Assembly: GCF_013870525.1 (NCBI RefSeq)
Contig: NZ_JACBXD010000004.1
Location: forward strand, 113,682 to 177,681
DNA from: Amycolatopsis pittospori
GTDB taxonomy: Bacteria; Actinomycetota; Actinomycetes; Mycobacteriales; Pseudonocardiaceae
Length of the DNA: 64,000 bases
Direction of reading: 5' to 3'
The translations under genes and the position numbers were made by a program. Under the pieces are notes generated by a model. It ran no database searches. It was given only the letters and a program-made list of their open reading frames with translations, and had not been told where the DNA came from. Positions 44,173 to 55,531 of this stretch are shown here, in pieces. Each line of letters begins with the position of its first letter. Position 1 is the first letter of the stretch.

Positions 44173-44853
44173 TCAGACGCGGAATCGGCCCGGCAGCGGG
44201 ATCGTCGAACGCGAGGAGACCTCGGTCGCGGTCCCCGAGTACTGATCGGCGCCTTCGGTGAACTGCCAGCCGCCGAAGGTCTTGCCGTTCACCGCTTCGC
44301 CGTAGGCGTCGGCGACCTTGGTCGAGACCTCGTCGTAGGAGAGGCCGTTCCAGTTGCCGGCGCCGACCCCGAAGTCACGCGAGTCGCCCTGCGCCGCGGC
44401 CGTCGGCAGGGTCCACAGCGTGAAGTGCACGTGGGCGCCGGTGCTGCTGCCACCGCACGGCAACGCGTTGCCGGTCCGGCCGAGGGCGTCACCCGGGACG
44501 ACCTGCTGGCCTTCGGTGACCGAAATGCCCTCCATGTGGTAATACCCGGTCCGCCATCCGCCGGCGTGGTCGATGGTCACCCAGTCGCCGCCGTCGCAGT
44601 GCTGGATCCGGACGGTGCCCGGCAGCGGGGCGCGGACGGTCTTGTCCGCCGGGCTGAAGTCGATGGCGTTCTTCACGCCGGAGGTCCCGTTGTCCGAGTG
44701 GATACCCGCCGAATAGATCGACTGGCCGGTATCGAACGGCAGCCCGAAAGCCGGGAATTCACCGGCGGCGGACGCCACCGGCGCCGAGAGAACCACTCCG
44801 ACGAGAACGGCCGCGGCCCCCAGAACGGCGAACCTTGCCTGAAGCTTCGTCAC
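44173..44853 (-). CDS. Secreted M23/LasA-type peptidase
   Basis: 226 residues from GTG 44853 with an AAGGAG site. A signal peptide (about 1-29, ending ASA-AG) is followed by an M23-like domain: GIHSDNGTSGVKNAIDF (metal His and Asp) and GAHVHFTLW (HxH motif with the last metal ligand). The mature protein would be an extracellular zinc endopeptidase acting on peptidoglycan cross-bridges or on elastin-like proteins. It is a single gene, followed by a palindromic repeat that may terminate it. Confidence 0.88.
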   Translation of the reverse strand: MTKLQARFAVLGAAAVLVGVVLSAPVASAAGEFPAFGLPFDTGQSIYSAGIHSDNGTSGVKNAIDFSPADKTVRAPLPGTVRIQHCDGGDWVTIDHAGGWRTGYYHMEGISVTEGQQVVPGDALGRTGNALPCGGSSTGAHVHFTLWTLPTAAAQGDSRDFGVGAGNWNGLSYDEVSTKVADAYGEAVNGKTFGGWQFTEGADQYSGTATEVSSRSTIPLPGRFRV

Positions 44854-44984
44854 CCTACGTACTCCTTAACCCGTCACGCTCACCCATTCGATGGAGTCGA
44901 TTGCGGGGAAAGTAATCCAAAAGGAGTACAAATGGGAAGAAAATTCTGAGATCAACCGACGAACAGCTGGTGCAGGTTCGTGAC

Positions 44985-46463
44985 CTACTGGCCGGATTCG
45001 CCCTTCCACCTGGCGAGGCGACCGGCCCGGTCGACGGCCCGCAGGCGTCGTTCGGCCACGTCGCGCGCCTCGGAGGTGGTCACGACGAGTAACTGGTCGC
45101 GTTCCTGGAGGCGGGTGTTCTTGTTCGGCGTGAAGCCGGTGCCGTCACGCACGAGGAGGCTGATCGTCGCCCCGATCGGCAGCCGCAGCTCCGCCAGGTA
45201 GACGCCGTGCATCTTGGACCCGGTGTTGATGCGGACCTGCAGGAGTTCCGCGCCCATCTCGTCGAGCGGGGCGGAGTCGACATCGATCTCGTGCGGTTCC
45301 GAGCCCTGCGCCAGCCCGAGGACCTTCGCGAGCGGCGTCAGCGTCGCCCCCTGGAGCAGGGTCAGCACGATGACCAGCACGAACACCGCGTCGACCAGCT
45401 CTTGCGCCCCCGGCACCCCGGACGAAAGCGGGATCAGCGCGAGCACGATCGGCACGGCCCCCCGTAGCCCCGCCCAGGACAAGAACACCTGATCCCGCCA
45501 CGGGATCTTGAACGGCAGCGCGGAGAGCACCACCGACAGCGGGCGGGCCAGCAGCAGTACGACGGCGCCCGCGACCAGGCCCTGGACCAGGCTTTCGAAG
45601 ATCCGGCTCGGCGAGGCGAACAGGCCCAGCAGGACGAACAGCCCGATCTGCGCGAGCCAGCCGAGCCCTTCGGCGAAGGAGAGGGTGTCCGACCGGTGCG
45701 GCAGCTTCGAGTTCCCCAGCACCAGGCCCGCGACGTAGGTGGCGAGCAGGCCGGAGGCGTGCGCGAGCTGCCCGCTCGAGTACGCCACGACGCAGACCGC
45801 GACCGTGGCCAGCGGATAGAGACCGGTCGCCGGGAGCGCGGCCCGCCGCAGCGCGTGCGCGCCGATCCAGCCGAACGCCAGGCCGATCACCAGTCCGGCG
45901 GCGAGCTCGTAGACCACCAGCAGCGGCAGCGACCAGTCGACGGTCGTCCCCTCGGCCAGCACGACGACGGCGATGTAGGCCGGGGCGTCGTTGATCCCCG
46001 ACTCGATTTCGAGCGCGCCGACGAGCCGCTTCCCGACACCAGCCGATCTCAGCACCGAGAACACCGCGGCGGCGTCGGTCGACGCGAGCACCGCGCCCCA
46101 CAGCAACGCCATCCGCCAATCGAGGCCCAGCAACCAGTGCAGGGCGGCGCCGGTGACCGCGATGCTCACCACGACGGCCACTGTGGACAGTGCGATTCCG
46201 ATGCCCAGTGAGGGCTTCACGGCCGCCCATCGGGTGGTGAGGCCACCTTCGGACAGGATCATCACCAGCGCGGCGAGGCCGAGCGACTGGGTGAGTTCGG
46301 GGTTGTCGTACTGGATGCCGAGCCCGGCTTCGCCGAGCAGGACGCCCATGCCCAGATAGAGCAGCAGCGAGGGAAGACCGACCCGGATCGACACGCGGAC
46401 GGCGATCACGGCGACGAGGAGTACCGCACCACCGGTACCCAGGATGAGCGGGAGCTGCTCCAT
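44985..46463 (-). CDS. Potassium/proton antiporter, CvrA/NhaP2 type
   Basis: 492 residues from ATG 46463 with a GGGAGG site. Thirteen or so hydrophobic helices match CPA1 antiporters, with LIILSEGGL-like MILSEGGLTTR, the ion-binding SGINDAPAY (ND motif) and SWAGLRGAVPIVLAL. A cytosolic C-terminal TrkA_C-like domain (about 400-480, LPIGATISLLVRDGTGFTPN) presumably senses nucleotides. It exports K+ or Na+ in exchange for H+ in osmotic or pH balance. Confidence 0.92.
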   Translation of the reverse strand: MEQLPLILGTGGAVLLVAVIAVRVSIRVGLPSLLLYLGMGVLLGEAGLGIQYDNPELTQSLGLAALVMILSEGGLTTRWAAVKPSLGIGIALSTVAVVVSIAVTGAALHWLLGLDWRMALLWGAVLASTDAAAVFSVLRSAGVGKRLVGALEIESGINDAPAYIAVVVLAEGTTVDWSLPLLVVYELAAGLVIGLAFGWIGAHALRRAALPATGLYPLATVAVCVVAYSSGQLAHASGLLATYVAGLVLGNSKLPHRSDTLSFAEGLGWLAQIGLFVLLGLFASPSRIFESLVQGLVAGAVVLLLARPLSVVLSALPFKIPWRDQVFLSWAGLRGAVPIVLALIPLSSGVPGAQELVDAVFVLVIVLTLLQGATLTPLAKVLGLAQGSEPHEIDVDSAPLDEMGAELLQVRINTGSKMHGVYLAELRLPIGATISLLVRDGTGFTPNKNTRLQERDQLLVVTTSEARDVAERRLRAVDRAGRLARWKGESGQ

Positions 46464-46574
46464 GTCGCCTCCCGTCCGGTCGCCGTGAGGGCTCCAGAAT
46501 AGTGAGGCGGCGATCGTCACTCGATCGTGTACCGGTCGAAAACCGTCCGGATAGCCTGTGTTACAGACTGTCCT

Positions 46575-47258
46575 TTACGGACTCCGCAGGGACACGAGGT
46601 CGACACCGAGTTCCGCGAACGGTTCTTCCGCCGCGGGCAGGACTTTCACCGCGCGATCGCCCTCACGGGACAACCAGCCGGCACTCACTCCGTGAGACAG
46701 TAACGCCGCCGGTACCCGGCCCGCCAAATGATCACGGCGGACCGTCCAATCCAGACAGTCGCGCAGCATCGGACGGCGGCTGTCGGCGATCTCCACCCCG
46801 AGCGCGCCGAGCACCTCCCGGCCCCGGCCGGTCAGCGTCAGGCCGTCGGATTCGTCGATCAGCCCGGCGGAGAGCATGCCGTCCCGCAACGCCACCCCGA
46901 CCGTCCCGGCGAGGTGGTCGTAACAGGTCCGGGCGAACTCGAGCCGCTTCACCCGGACCGACGAGCGCAACCCCTTCACCGGACGGTGTTCGGCGTGCTG
47001 CGCCAGATGCTCGATCAGCTCCGCCACCCGGGGGTCGGCGATCCGGACGTAGCTGTGCCGCCCCTGCTTGACTCGCGCGACGAAGCCGGCTTCGGCCAGT
47101 TTCGTCACGTGCTCGCTGGCCGTCGAAGCGGCTATCTCGGCCGCTCCGGCCAGCTCGGTCACCGTCCAGGCCCGTCCGTCGAGCAGTGCCAGGCACATGG
47201 ACGCGCGGCTCGGATCGGCGAGCACGGCCGCGACCTCGGCCAAGGCGATCGTCTCCAT
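46575..47258 (-). CDS. ArsR-family regulator
   Basis: 227 residues, longer than a minimal ArsR. The N-terminal winged helix (ADPSRASMCLALLDGRAWTVTELAGAAEIAASTASEHVTKLAEAG) is followed by a second helical/beta region of about 120 residues with a late RRPMLRDCLDWTVRRDHLAGRVPAALL. This layout is typical of actinobacterial ArsR proteins whose C-domain senses small molecules. The target is unknown; the gene lies 43 bp after the PBP gene's stop, on the same strand. Confidence 0.85.
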   Translation of the reverse strand: METIALAEVAAVLADPSRASMCLALLDGRAWTVTELAGAAEIAASTASEHVTKLAEAGFVARVKQGRHSYVRIADPRVAELIEHLAQHAEHRPVKGLRSSVRVKRLEFARTCYDHLAGTVGVALRDGMLSAGLIDESDGLTLTGRGREVLGALGVEIADSRRPMLRDCLDWTVRRDHLAGRVPAALLSHGVSAGWLSREGDRAVKVLPAAEEPFAELGVDLVSLRSP

Positions 47259-47301
47259 GCGTTCACCGTAGAAGGCGGACGGTTCGGCGGGCGCCGAAAT
47301 A

Positions 47302-48900
47302 TCAGCCGGCCAGGAACTTCGCCGCCAGCTGCACCGCGGGTTTGGAGTCGTTGGAGCCTTCGAGCATGACCGCGAAGGCGACGTCGCCGCGATAGCCGAC
47401 GAACCAGCCGTTGGCGTCGACGCCGGAACCGAACTGCGCCGTCCCGGTCTTGCCGAAGACGTTCCCGCTGCTCTTCAGCGCCTTCGCGGTCCCTGTCGTG
47501 CAAACCTCGCGCATCATCGCGCGGACCTGGTTCAGCACACCGGCGGGCGGAGCCTGGTAACCGGCGTTGACCTTGGTTTCCAGCCCCTGCCAGAGCTTCG
47601 GCACCACCGGTTTCCCGGCCGCGACGGTGGCCGCCATCAACGCCGCTCCGAGCGGGCTGACCTGCACCTTCCCCTGTCCGATGCCGGCCTCGACCTGTTC
47701 GTCGCCGCTACTCGACGGCTCCACCTTCCCGGTCTCCGTGGACAGCCCAGGGATCTCGAAGTCGGCGTTGAGGCCGAACTGGTTCGCGGCCTTCGCGAGA
47801 CCGTCCTTGGGCAGTTGCCCCGCGAGCCGCCCGAACGTCGTGTTGCACGAGGCGGCGAACGCCGTCTTCAACGAGACGGTCCCCAGGTCGAACCCGTTGT
47901 CGTTCTTGAGGGTTCGGGTGCCGATCTGTTCGCTGCCCGGGCAAGCCACCTGCGAGTCGACGGAGACCCCACCCTGCTGAAGCGCCGCCGTCGCCGTGGC
48001 GATCTTGAAGGCCGAACCGGGCGCGTACAGGCCGCTGAGGGCCTTCGGCTGGCTCCCGGCCGCGGAGTTCTGCGCGACCGCCAGAAGATCTCCGGAGGTC
48101 TTCATCGCGACGATGATCGCCGGTCCCTGGAAACCGTCGACAGCCTTCTGCGCGGCGCTCTGGCTCGCCACGCTCAACGTCGAGACCAGCGGTTTGTCAG
48201 TGTCCTGGGCCTTCCCGAAAAGTGTCTCGACCGGTTTGCCCGAGGCGTCGAGCCGCGACACCGTGACGCCGGCCGGACTCCCGGAGCCGCCTTGCTCGGA
48301 CGCGACCGTGCTCAGCGCGCTCTGCAGCATCGGCGCGACCCCGGCGGCATCCCCGCCGACGAGCGCCTTGCCGTCACGGTCGGCCACGACCGGCTTGGCC
48401 GAAACAGGGGCGACGGACAGCTTCTGACCGGCTTCGAGCTTCGGATGGATCACCGACGGCGCCCAGTGGACGACCCATTTCCCGGCGTTCCGGACCAGTT
48501 CCAGCTTGCCTTCGTAGGTCCAGACGCTGTTGGCGGCGAGGGTCCAGGAGGCGTGGAAGGTGGCCGACGTGGTGGTCGCGTCGCCGTTCGTCGTCGGGAC
48601 CTCGCCGAGCGTCGTCTTGACCGAGGCGGGTTTCAGCGCCCCGCGCGCTTCGGCCAACGCGACCGAGGCTCCCGGCGGATCGTCGACCGGCGCCGTGTTC
48701 AGGTCACCGGCGTCGAACTGCCGCAGGAACCGGGTCGCGACCTTCGCCGGGCTCTCCTGCGCGGTCTCCCCGGACTCCCCTGGGCCGGTGGCCGCGGGCG
48801 CGGTGTCCTCCCTCGCCAGCAGCACCACCGCGGCCACCACGATGGCGACGACGGCCAGCGCGGCGCCGATCAGGATCCCTCTTTTCCGGGCAGGACTCAT
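47302..48900 (-). CDS. Penicillin-binding protein with MecA_N domain
   Basis: 532 residues. A membrane anchor (about 7-29) precedes an NTF2-like MecA_N domain (about 50-165), a short linker with a VVADRDGKAL strand, and the transpeptidase domain. Active-site motifs are S296-A-F-K299, S351-C-N353 and K484-T-G486. It is a class B, cell-wall D,D-transpeptidase of the PBP2a/PbpA-like clade found in many actinomycetes, possibly of low beta-lactam affinity; that is not provable from sequence. It starts 208 bp downstream of the ileS stop. Confidence 0.92.
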   Translation of the reverse strand: MSPARKRGILIGAALAVVAIVVAAVVLLAREDTAPAATGPGESGETAQESPAKVATRFLRQFDAGDLNTAPVDDPPGASVALAEARGALKPASVKTTLGEVPTTNGDATTTSATFHASWTLAANSVWTYEGKLELVRNAGKWVVHWAPSVIHPKLEAGQKLSVAPVSAKPVVADRDGKALVGGDAAGVAPMLQSALSTVASEQGGSGSPAGVTVSRLDASGKPVETLFGKAQDTDKPLVSTLSVASQSAAQKAVDGFQGPAIIVAMKTSGDLLAVAQNSAAGSQPKALSGLYAPGSAFKIATATAALQQGGVSVDSQVACPGSEQIGTRTLKNDNGFDLGTVSLKTAFAASCNTTFGRLAGQLPKDGLAKAANQFGLNADFEIPGLSTETGKVEPSSSGDEQVEAGIGQGKVQVSPLGAALMAATVAAGKPVVPKLWQGLETKVNAGYQAPPAGVLNQVRAMMREVCTTGTAKALKSSGNVFGKTGTAQFGSGVDANGWFVGYRGDVAFAVMLEGSNDSKPAVQLAAKFLAG

Positions 48901-49043
48901 GGACTCGCTCTCCCCCAGTGCGGCACGGCCTTCGCGCGCCTCGGGTCAGCCTGCCGATTTCCGCCACGCAAGGCCGCCTTCGAGCGAGAAAGCGACGTTT
49001 CCGAATCCGTTTCGTGATCCGGTGGTCCAGCCCCTGTCCGGGA

Positions 49044-49098
49044 TGACATGAAAGACCCGTTACTTGCAAATTTTGCAAGTAACGGGTCTTTCATGTCA
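49044..49098. terminator. 55-bp perfect palindrome after ileS
   Basis: Arms 49044-49070 and 49072-49098 are perfect 27-bp inverted repeats separated by a single T, with an AAATTTT centre. It begins 10 bp downstream of the ileS stop. It is very likely a terminator, although no T-run follows on the minus strand. Confidence 0.8.
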
Positions 49099-49108
49099 CT
49101 TGAGAGGA

Positions 49109-52279
<3,171 letters not shown>

Positions 52280-52348
52280 CTTCGGTGCTCCTCGCGGTTC
52301 GTCTCTCTCGTACGGGTTTTCACCCACACGGGGACGAGACGGCCGTTT

Positions 52349-52505
52349 CCGGCGCGTTCCGCGGTACCACCCCGCTTGCCCCGCCGGTGGTGTTCCGGCT
52401 GGGCCGCTCATTCGACGGCTGTGACGGGCCGTACCCGTCCGGTTCTACTGAGGGCGCGAGCCCTGTTCTTCCGGAGGCTCCCCGGTGATGGCCGGATCGG
52501 TGCCA
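52349..52505 (-). ncRNA. T-box leader of ileS (Ile-specific)
   Basis: On the minus strand, the specifier ATC (52489-52487) sits in CCATCACCGGGGAGCC, the usual actinobacterial stem I context. The T-box proper, GGGTGGTACCGCGG (52372-52359), provides the TGG that pairs with tRNA ACCA. A GGACGGGTACGGCCCGTC hairpin lies between them. No transcription terminator hairpin with a T-run follows; the GAGGAG site near the ileS start is the likely sequestered target, so this is probably a translational T-box. The exact 5' boundary of stem I is uncertain. Confidence 0.85.
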
Positions 52506-52570
52506 GTTGCTTCAAGGGTAGCGCGCGGGGGCAACGGGGTTTGTCGGGGTGGCCGGGATCGCCGCCGGCT

Positions 52571-52990
52571 TCAGTCCTCGGGCAGGAGCTGGACCACGCC
52601 GACCCAGGTGGACTCGCCGTCCGTGTGGATCGCGCGCACCCTGAATCGCCCCCTTATCGATCTCGACGTGCGCCTGCTCCGGTATCCCGCCGGCGGGATA
52701 CTCGACGCCCAGTTCGGCTCCGGCGGTCACCGGCCGGCCAGCGGAGGAAGACGCGATGCCGGGGCAGGTAGCAGGTGGTGGCCGGATCATCCCCGAGGAC
52801 GAGCCCTTGGGCTTACCCGACGGGGAGGGTGGCGGCCGGTGCGTTGACCTCACAGGCGCGGTCGTAGTCGTCCCGGACCGTCGGACTCTTCGGCGCTCCC
52901 CCTCCACCGCGCCAAGGCCGAGACGGGCACGACGATGAGCGGGCCGCCGAGGGACTCGACCCAGGTGGCTTGCATCTGCGTGATGGTCAC
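52571..52990 (-). pseudogene. Imm21-family immunity protein, decayed
   Basis: The minus strand encodes fragments typical of immunity protein 21: ATWVESLGGPLIVVPVSAL, then in another frame DDYDRACEVNAPAATLPVG, LVLGDDPATTCYLPRHRVF, then AELGVEYPAGGIPEQAHVEID in a third frame and RVRAIHTDGESTWVGVVQ back in the first. There is one frameshift near 52875, a TAA nonsense codon at 52815-52813, an apparent deletion of about 50 codons near 52725, and another frameshift near 52645. No cognate toxin is adjacent. Confidence 0.8.
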
Positions 52991-53070
52991 GGTGGCAGTG
53001 TGACTTGAAGGACCGACGGTTTCCGGTGTCACGATGGGGGGCCGGTTCGGGCCACGTCCATACTGCCGCC

Positions 53071-53622
53071 ATGACGGACTGGGTAGCCGAGCCATCATCG
53101 AGGTTCACCGCACTGGTCGGCGAACGCATCGAGGCATGGGCGGGTGTCGAGATGGCGCTGAGGGAGAACGTGGCGGGAAACGGCCCTCAGTTCACAGATC
53201 CGGACGTCCCTTGTCTTCAGCTGCTCGAGTTGCAGGCTCGCGTGGGCACCGACACTTCTCTGAGTGTCGGCACCTACCAGAACAACGACCTGTTCGGCCT
53301 GTACTGCCGTCCTGCGAGCGAGTTCCGTGACGCAGAGCATTGGGACGGGATCTACCGCTGGAGGTCGCTTCCCGAATTGCCGACCGGCCTGGTCGAGCGG
53401 GTGGCCGTGTTCTCGGACGAAGACGTCTTGGCCGAGGCGCACTTACGAATCGGCGGACGGCCGCTGGTCCTGCTCGCAGGCGAACTGGAGGAGCACTACA
53501 CAGGCGAGTTGATATTCCAGCGGCTCGACGAGTCCGTCCTTGCTTTTCTCGACCCTGCCGCGGCCGATCGACTTCCCTGGAATACTTCAAGGGAAGGATG
53601 TGTCGAATACGCCAGCGTGTAG
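53071..53622 (+). CDS. Orphan protein, immunity-like, function unknown
   Basis: 183 residues from ATG 53071. CATACT at 53059-53064 could be a leaderless -10. The protein is acidic and soluble, with blocks FTDPDVPCLQLLELQARVGTD, GTYQNNDLFGLYCRP and a late LVLLAGELEEHYTG. No domain is recognised with confidence. Its neighbours (a decayed Imm21 gene and a DUF222/HNH gene) suggest a remnant of a polymorphic-toxin immunity island, but this is inference. Base composition is slightly lower in GC than the flanking housekeeping genes. Confidence 0.5.
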   Translation: MTDWVAEPSSRFTALVGERIEAWAGVEMALRENVAGNGPQFTDPDVPCLQLLELQARVGTDTSLSVGTYQNNDLFGLYCRPASEFRDAEHWDGIYRWRSLPELPTGLVERVAVFSDEDVLAEAHLRIGGRPLVLLAGELEEHYTGELIFQRLDESVLAFLDPAAADRLPWNTSREGCVEYASV

Positions 53623-53636
53623 GGCGTTATACAGTC

Positions 53637-53680
53637 ATCGGCCTAGACCCGTACGCATGGTGTTGCGTCTCGATATGCCG
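53637..53680. repeat. Scar copy of the 3' end of a DUF222/HNH gene
   Basis: ATCGGCCTA...GCATGGTGTTGCG...CTCG at 53637-53680 is a degraded direct repeat (about 80% by eye over 40 bp) of 53793-53840, the 3' end of the adjacent HNH gene. On the minus strand it would encode a tail like the HNH C-terminus (RRNTM motif in both). Confidence 0.6.
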
Positions 53681-53798
53681 GGGGCAAGTTCGTCTTTGGG
53701 CGTTGCCGGAGCGTGCTCAGCAGAAGCCGGCCCAGCCCGGCCGGCCCGGTCGGGGTCAGTGCGGGCACGACAACGAAAGCACGCCTTGGACAATCGGC

Positions 53799-55055
53799 CT
53801 ATACCTGTAGGTGCATGGTGTTGCGCCTCGGTGTCCCGGTCGGGTCCAGATAGGCCGGTGCGATGAACTCCGGCAACCCATCCTGGGCGATCCGCACTTT
53901 CCACTCGCTTTTGTGGATCAACCGGTGATGCTTCGTGCACAGCAGCACCAGGTTGTCGATCTTCGTCTCGCCACGATGGCGCCAGAAAACAATATGGTGA
54001 GCCGTACAACGCTGCACCGGCATGTCGCAGCCCGGGAACGCACAGCCACCGTCCCGGATCTTCAACGCGTGTTTCTGCGGTGTGGTGGTGGAGCGGCTGG
54101 AGCGGCCTACGTCGAGGGGTTGTCCGGCGCCGGAGAGCACGATCGGCCGGATGCGGGCGTCGCAGGCGAGGATCCGCACATCAGTCGCGGAGATCGGCCC
54201 GACCAAATCCAGGAGGCCGTCACCGACCTCGTTCATCAGATCCTCGTAGGCCATGGTGACCAGGATCTGGGTCGACTCCCCGGCCTGGCTGGGGATGTCG
54301 GGGCTGGCGGTCTTCATCCGGACGTAGTCGGAGAACGCGTCCCCATAGCGTTCACCTTGGCTGCGGGAGTCTCGAACACCGTCGACGGCCTTGTGCGGTT
54401 TGACCAAAGGGTCGAGGTCGGACTTCAACCGCGCATACGTCTCCAGATCGAGAGTCCCTTTCAGACCCAGGGTGCCATCCCGATGCTTGACGAACCGCAA
54501 CTCCGGCCGAGCATCCTTCGGATCCTCGTTACGAGGCTCTTTACCGTCGGGATCCATGGTGTCCAGCATCCGACGCCCAGCCTTGACGATCTCCTTCGGC
54601 CCAGCACGACGAGCCAAGTCGACCAGGATCTTCTCACCCGCCCGCACATCCTCCTCAGGCACGAACGACGGAACCTGAGCCAGAGCACCGATGATCGCAT
54701 CGATCTGACCGCCACCGATCGCACCCTCCGCAGCAGCCGCAGCAGTCAAAGGCGCCAACGGCGGCACGACGTCACCGCCGACAGACACCCCAGGATGCAA
54801 AGCCAACGCCCGATCGGCGCGGGCTGAGGCTTCCTTCTCCGACACATGGAAGTCCTGCAGGATCAACCCCATCAACGTCGAATGCCCATAACAACCACGA
54901 ATCCCGCGCGTATTGAGTTCCGCGAAGATCGCGTACTGCTCCGCGTCCAACCGGCGTTTCAGGACTTCGATTTCCTGTTTGCGGGCATGCAGCGTCGCAG
55001 TATCGACACGCCACCACTCGGTACACGCTGCCTGGGGACTGTTTTCGCTGGCCAC
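53799..55055 (-). CDS. DUF222 and HNH endonuclease domain protein (13E12 repeat family)
   Basis: 418 residues from GTG 55055, with TATCGT 7 nt upstream. The long DUF222 helical domain runs from about residue 20 to 300 and the C-terminal HNH is CAFPGCDMPVQRCTAHHIVFWRHRGETKIDNLVLLCTKHHRLIHK. This is the family of the M. tuberculosis REP13E12 repeats, present in many copies in actinobacteria and suspected to be mobile. It is a likely DNA endonuclease. A second, truncated copy of its 3' end lies just downstream, at 53637. Confidence 0.9.
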   Translation of the reverse strand: MASENSPQAACTEWWRVDTATLHARKQEIEVLKRRLDAEQYAIFAELNTRGIRGCYGHSTLMGLILQDFHVSEKEASARADRALALHPGVSVGGDVVPPLAPLTAAAAAEGAIGGGQIDAIIGALAQVPSFVPEEDVRAGEKILVDLARRAGPKEIVKAGRRMLDTMDPDGKEPRNEDPKDARPELRFVKHRDGTLGLKGTLDLETYARLKSDLDPLVKPHKAVDGVRDSRSQGERYGDAFSDYVRMKTASPDIPSQAGESTQILVTMAYEDLMNEVGDGLLDLVGPISATDVRILACDARIRPIVLSGAGQPLDVGRSSRSTTTPQKHALKIRDGGCAFPGCDMPVQRCTAHHIVFWRHRGETKIDNLVLLCTKHHRLIHKSEWKVRIAQDGLPEFIAPAYLDPTGTPRRNTMHLQV

Positions 55056-55138
55056 GACATCAACGATACCCGACAGTCGAACACCTGTGCTACCAATATC
55101 AGCACGAAATGCGAACGAGCACCAATCACCCGACAGGG

Positions 55139-55392
55139 TTATTGAGGGGCAAGGCAAACATGTCGCGTCTCGGCGGGGCGGCGGCTTGGAGCCGGATCTC
55201 GCGTGCTCGGCGCCGCACACCCGAGTTTGGCAGCCAGGCACGCGAATCACGCCTCCAAGCACACGAGATCCGGGTCCAAGTACACGAGTCGCGCCCCTGC
55301 GTCCGCCCATAATCCGGACGAACGAGACCTATCCACGACCCGGACACAATGGTCGGCGCCGACCACTCCACCTTTGCCTAGCACCTCAATAA
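55139..55392. mobile_element. MITE-like element with imperfect TIRs and 4-bp target duplication
   Basis: Termini 55139-55158 and 55373-55392 are 20-bp inverted repeats with 18 matches (outer ends TTATTGAGG / CCTCAATAA). AGGG directly flanks both sides (55135-55138 and 55393-55396), a putative 4-bp target duplication. The 254-bp body has no credible gene. It looks like a non-autonomous element; the transposase family is not identifiable here. It fills most of the 472-bp gap between the HNH and FUSC genes. Confidence 0.65.
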
Positions 55393-55399
55393 AGGGACC

Positions 55400-55440
55400 C
55401 TAAACGCGACCAGCGGGCCGCATTTAGTCCTCTGAATGCG
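55400..55440. repeat. TCCTCT-family palindrome (copy 3, degenerate)
   Basis: GCATTTAGTCCTCTGAATGCG (55420-55440) matches 20 of 21 bases of one arm of copy 1 (6164-6184, opposite strand). CTAAACGCG (55400-55408) pairs with CGCATTTAG (55419-55427). It is the remaining half of a larger palindrome, lying just outside the MITE-like element. Confidence 0.65.
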
Positions 55441-55507
55441 ATCCGCCGGGACTCGGGACAAGAGGCCTCGAGTTGCCGTCCCCGCCATCACCTCTAGGTT
55501 GGCGGGT

Positions 55508-55531
55508 ATGCCTGACTTCGAGGTCCGATGA
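55508..55531 (+). CDS. Seven-codon leader ORF overlapping the FUSC start
   Basis: ATG CCT GAC TTC GAG GTC CGA TGA ends in ATGA with the FUSC gene start at 55528. TAGGTT (55495-55500) 7 nt upstream would make it leaderless. It may allow translation of the main gene by reinitiation, because the main ATG has only a weak GAGG behind it. Confidence 0.35.
   Translation: MPDFEVR

Noticed and set aside
44932..44949. Tiny ORF ATGGGAAGAAAATTCTGA upstream of the antiporter/M23 region
   Set aside because: Five codons with no link to a gene start; it is only an AT-rich patch in the 131-bp gap.
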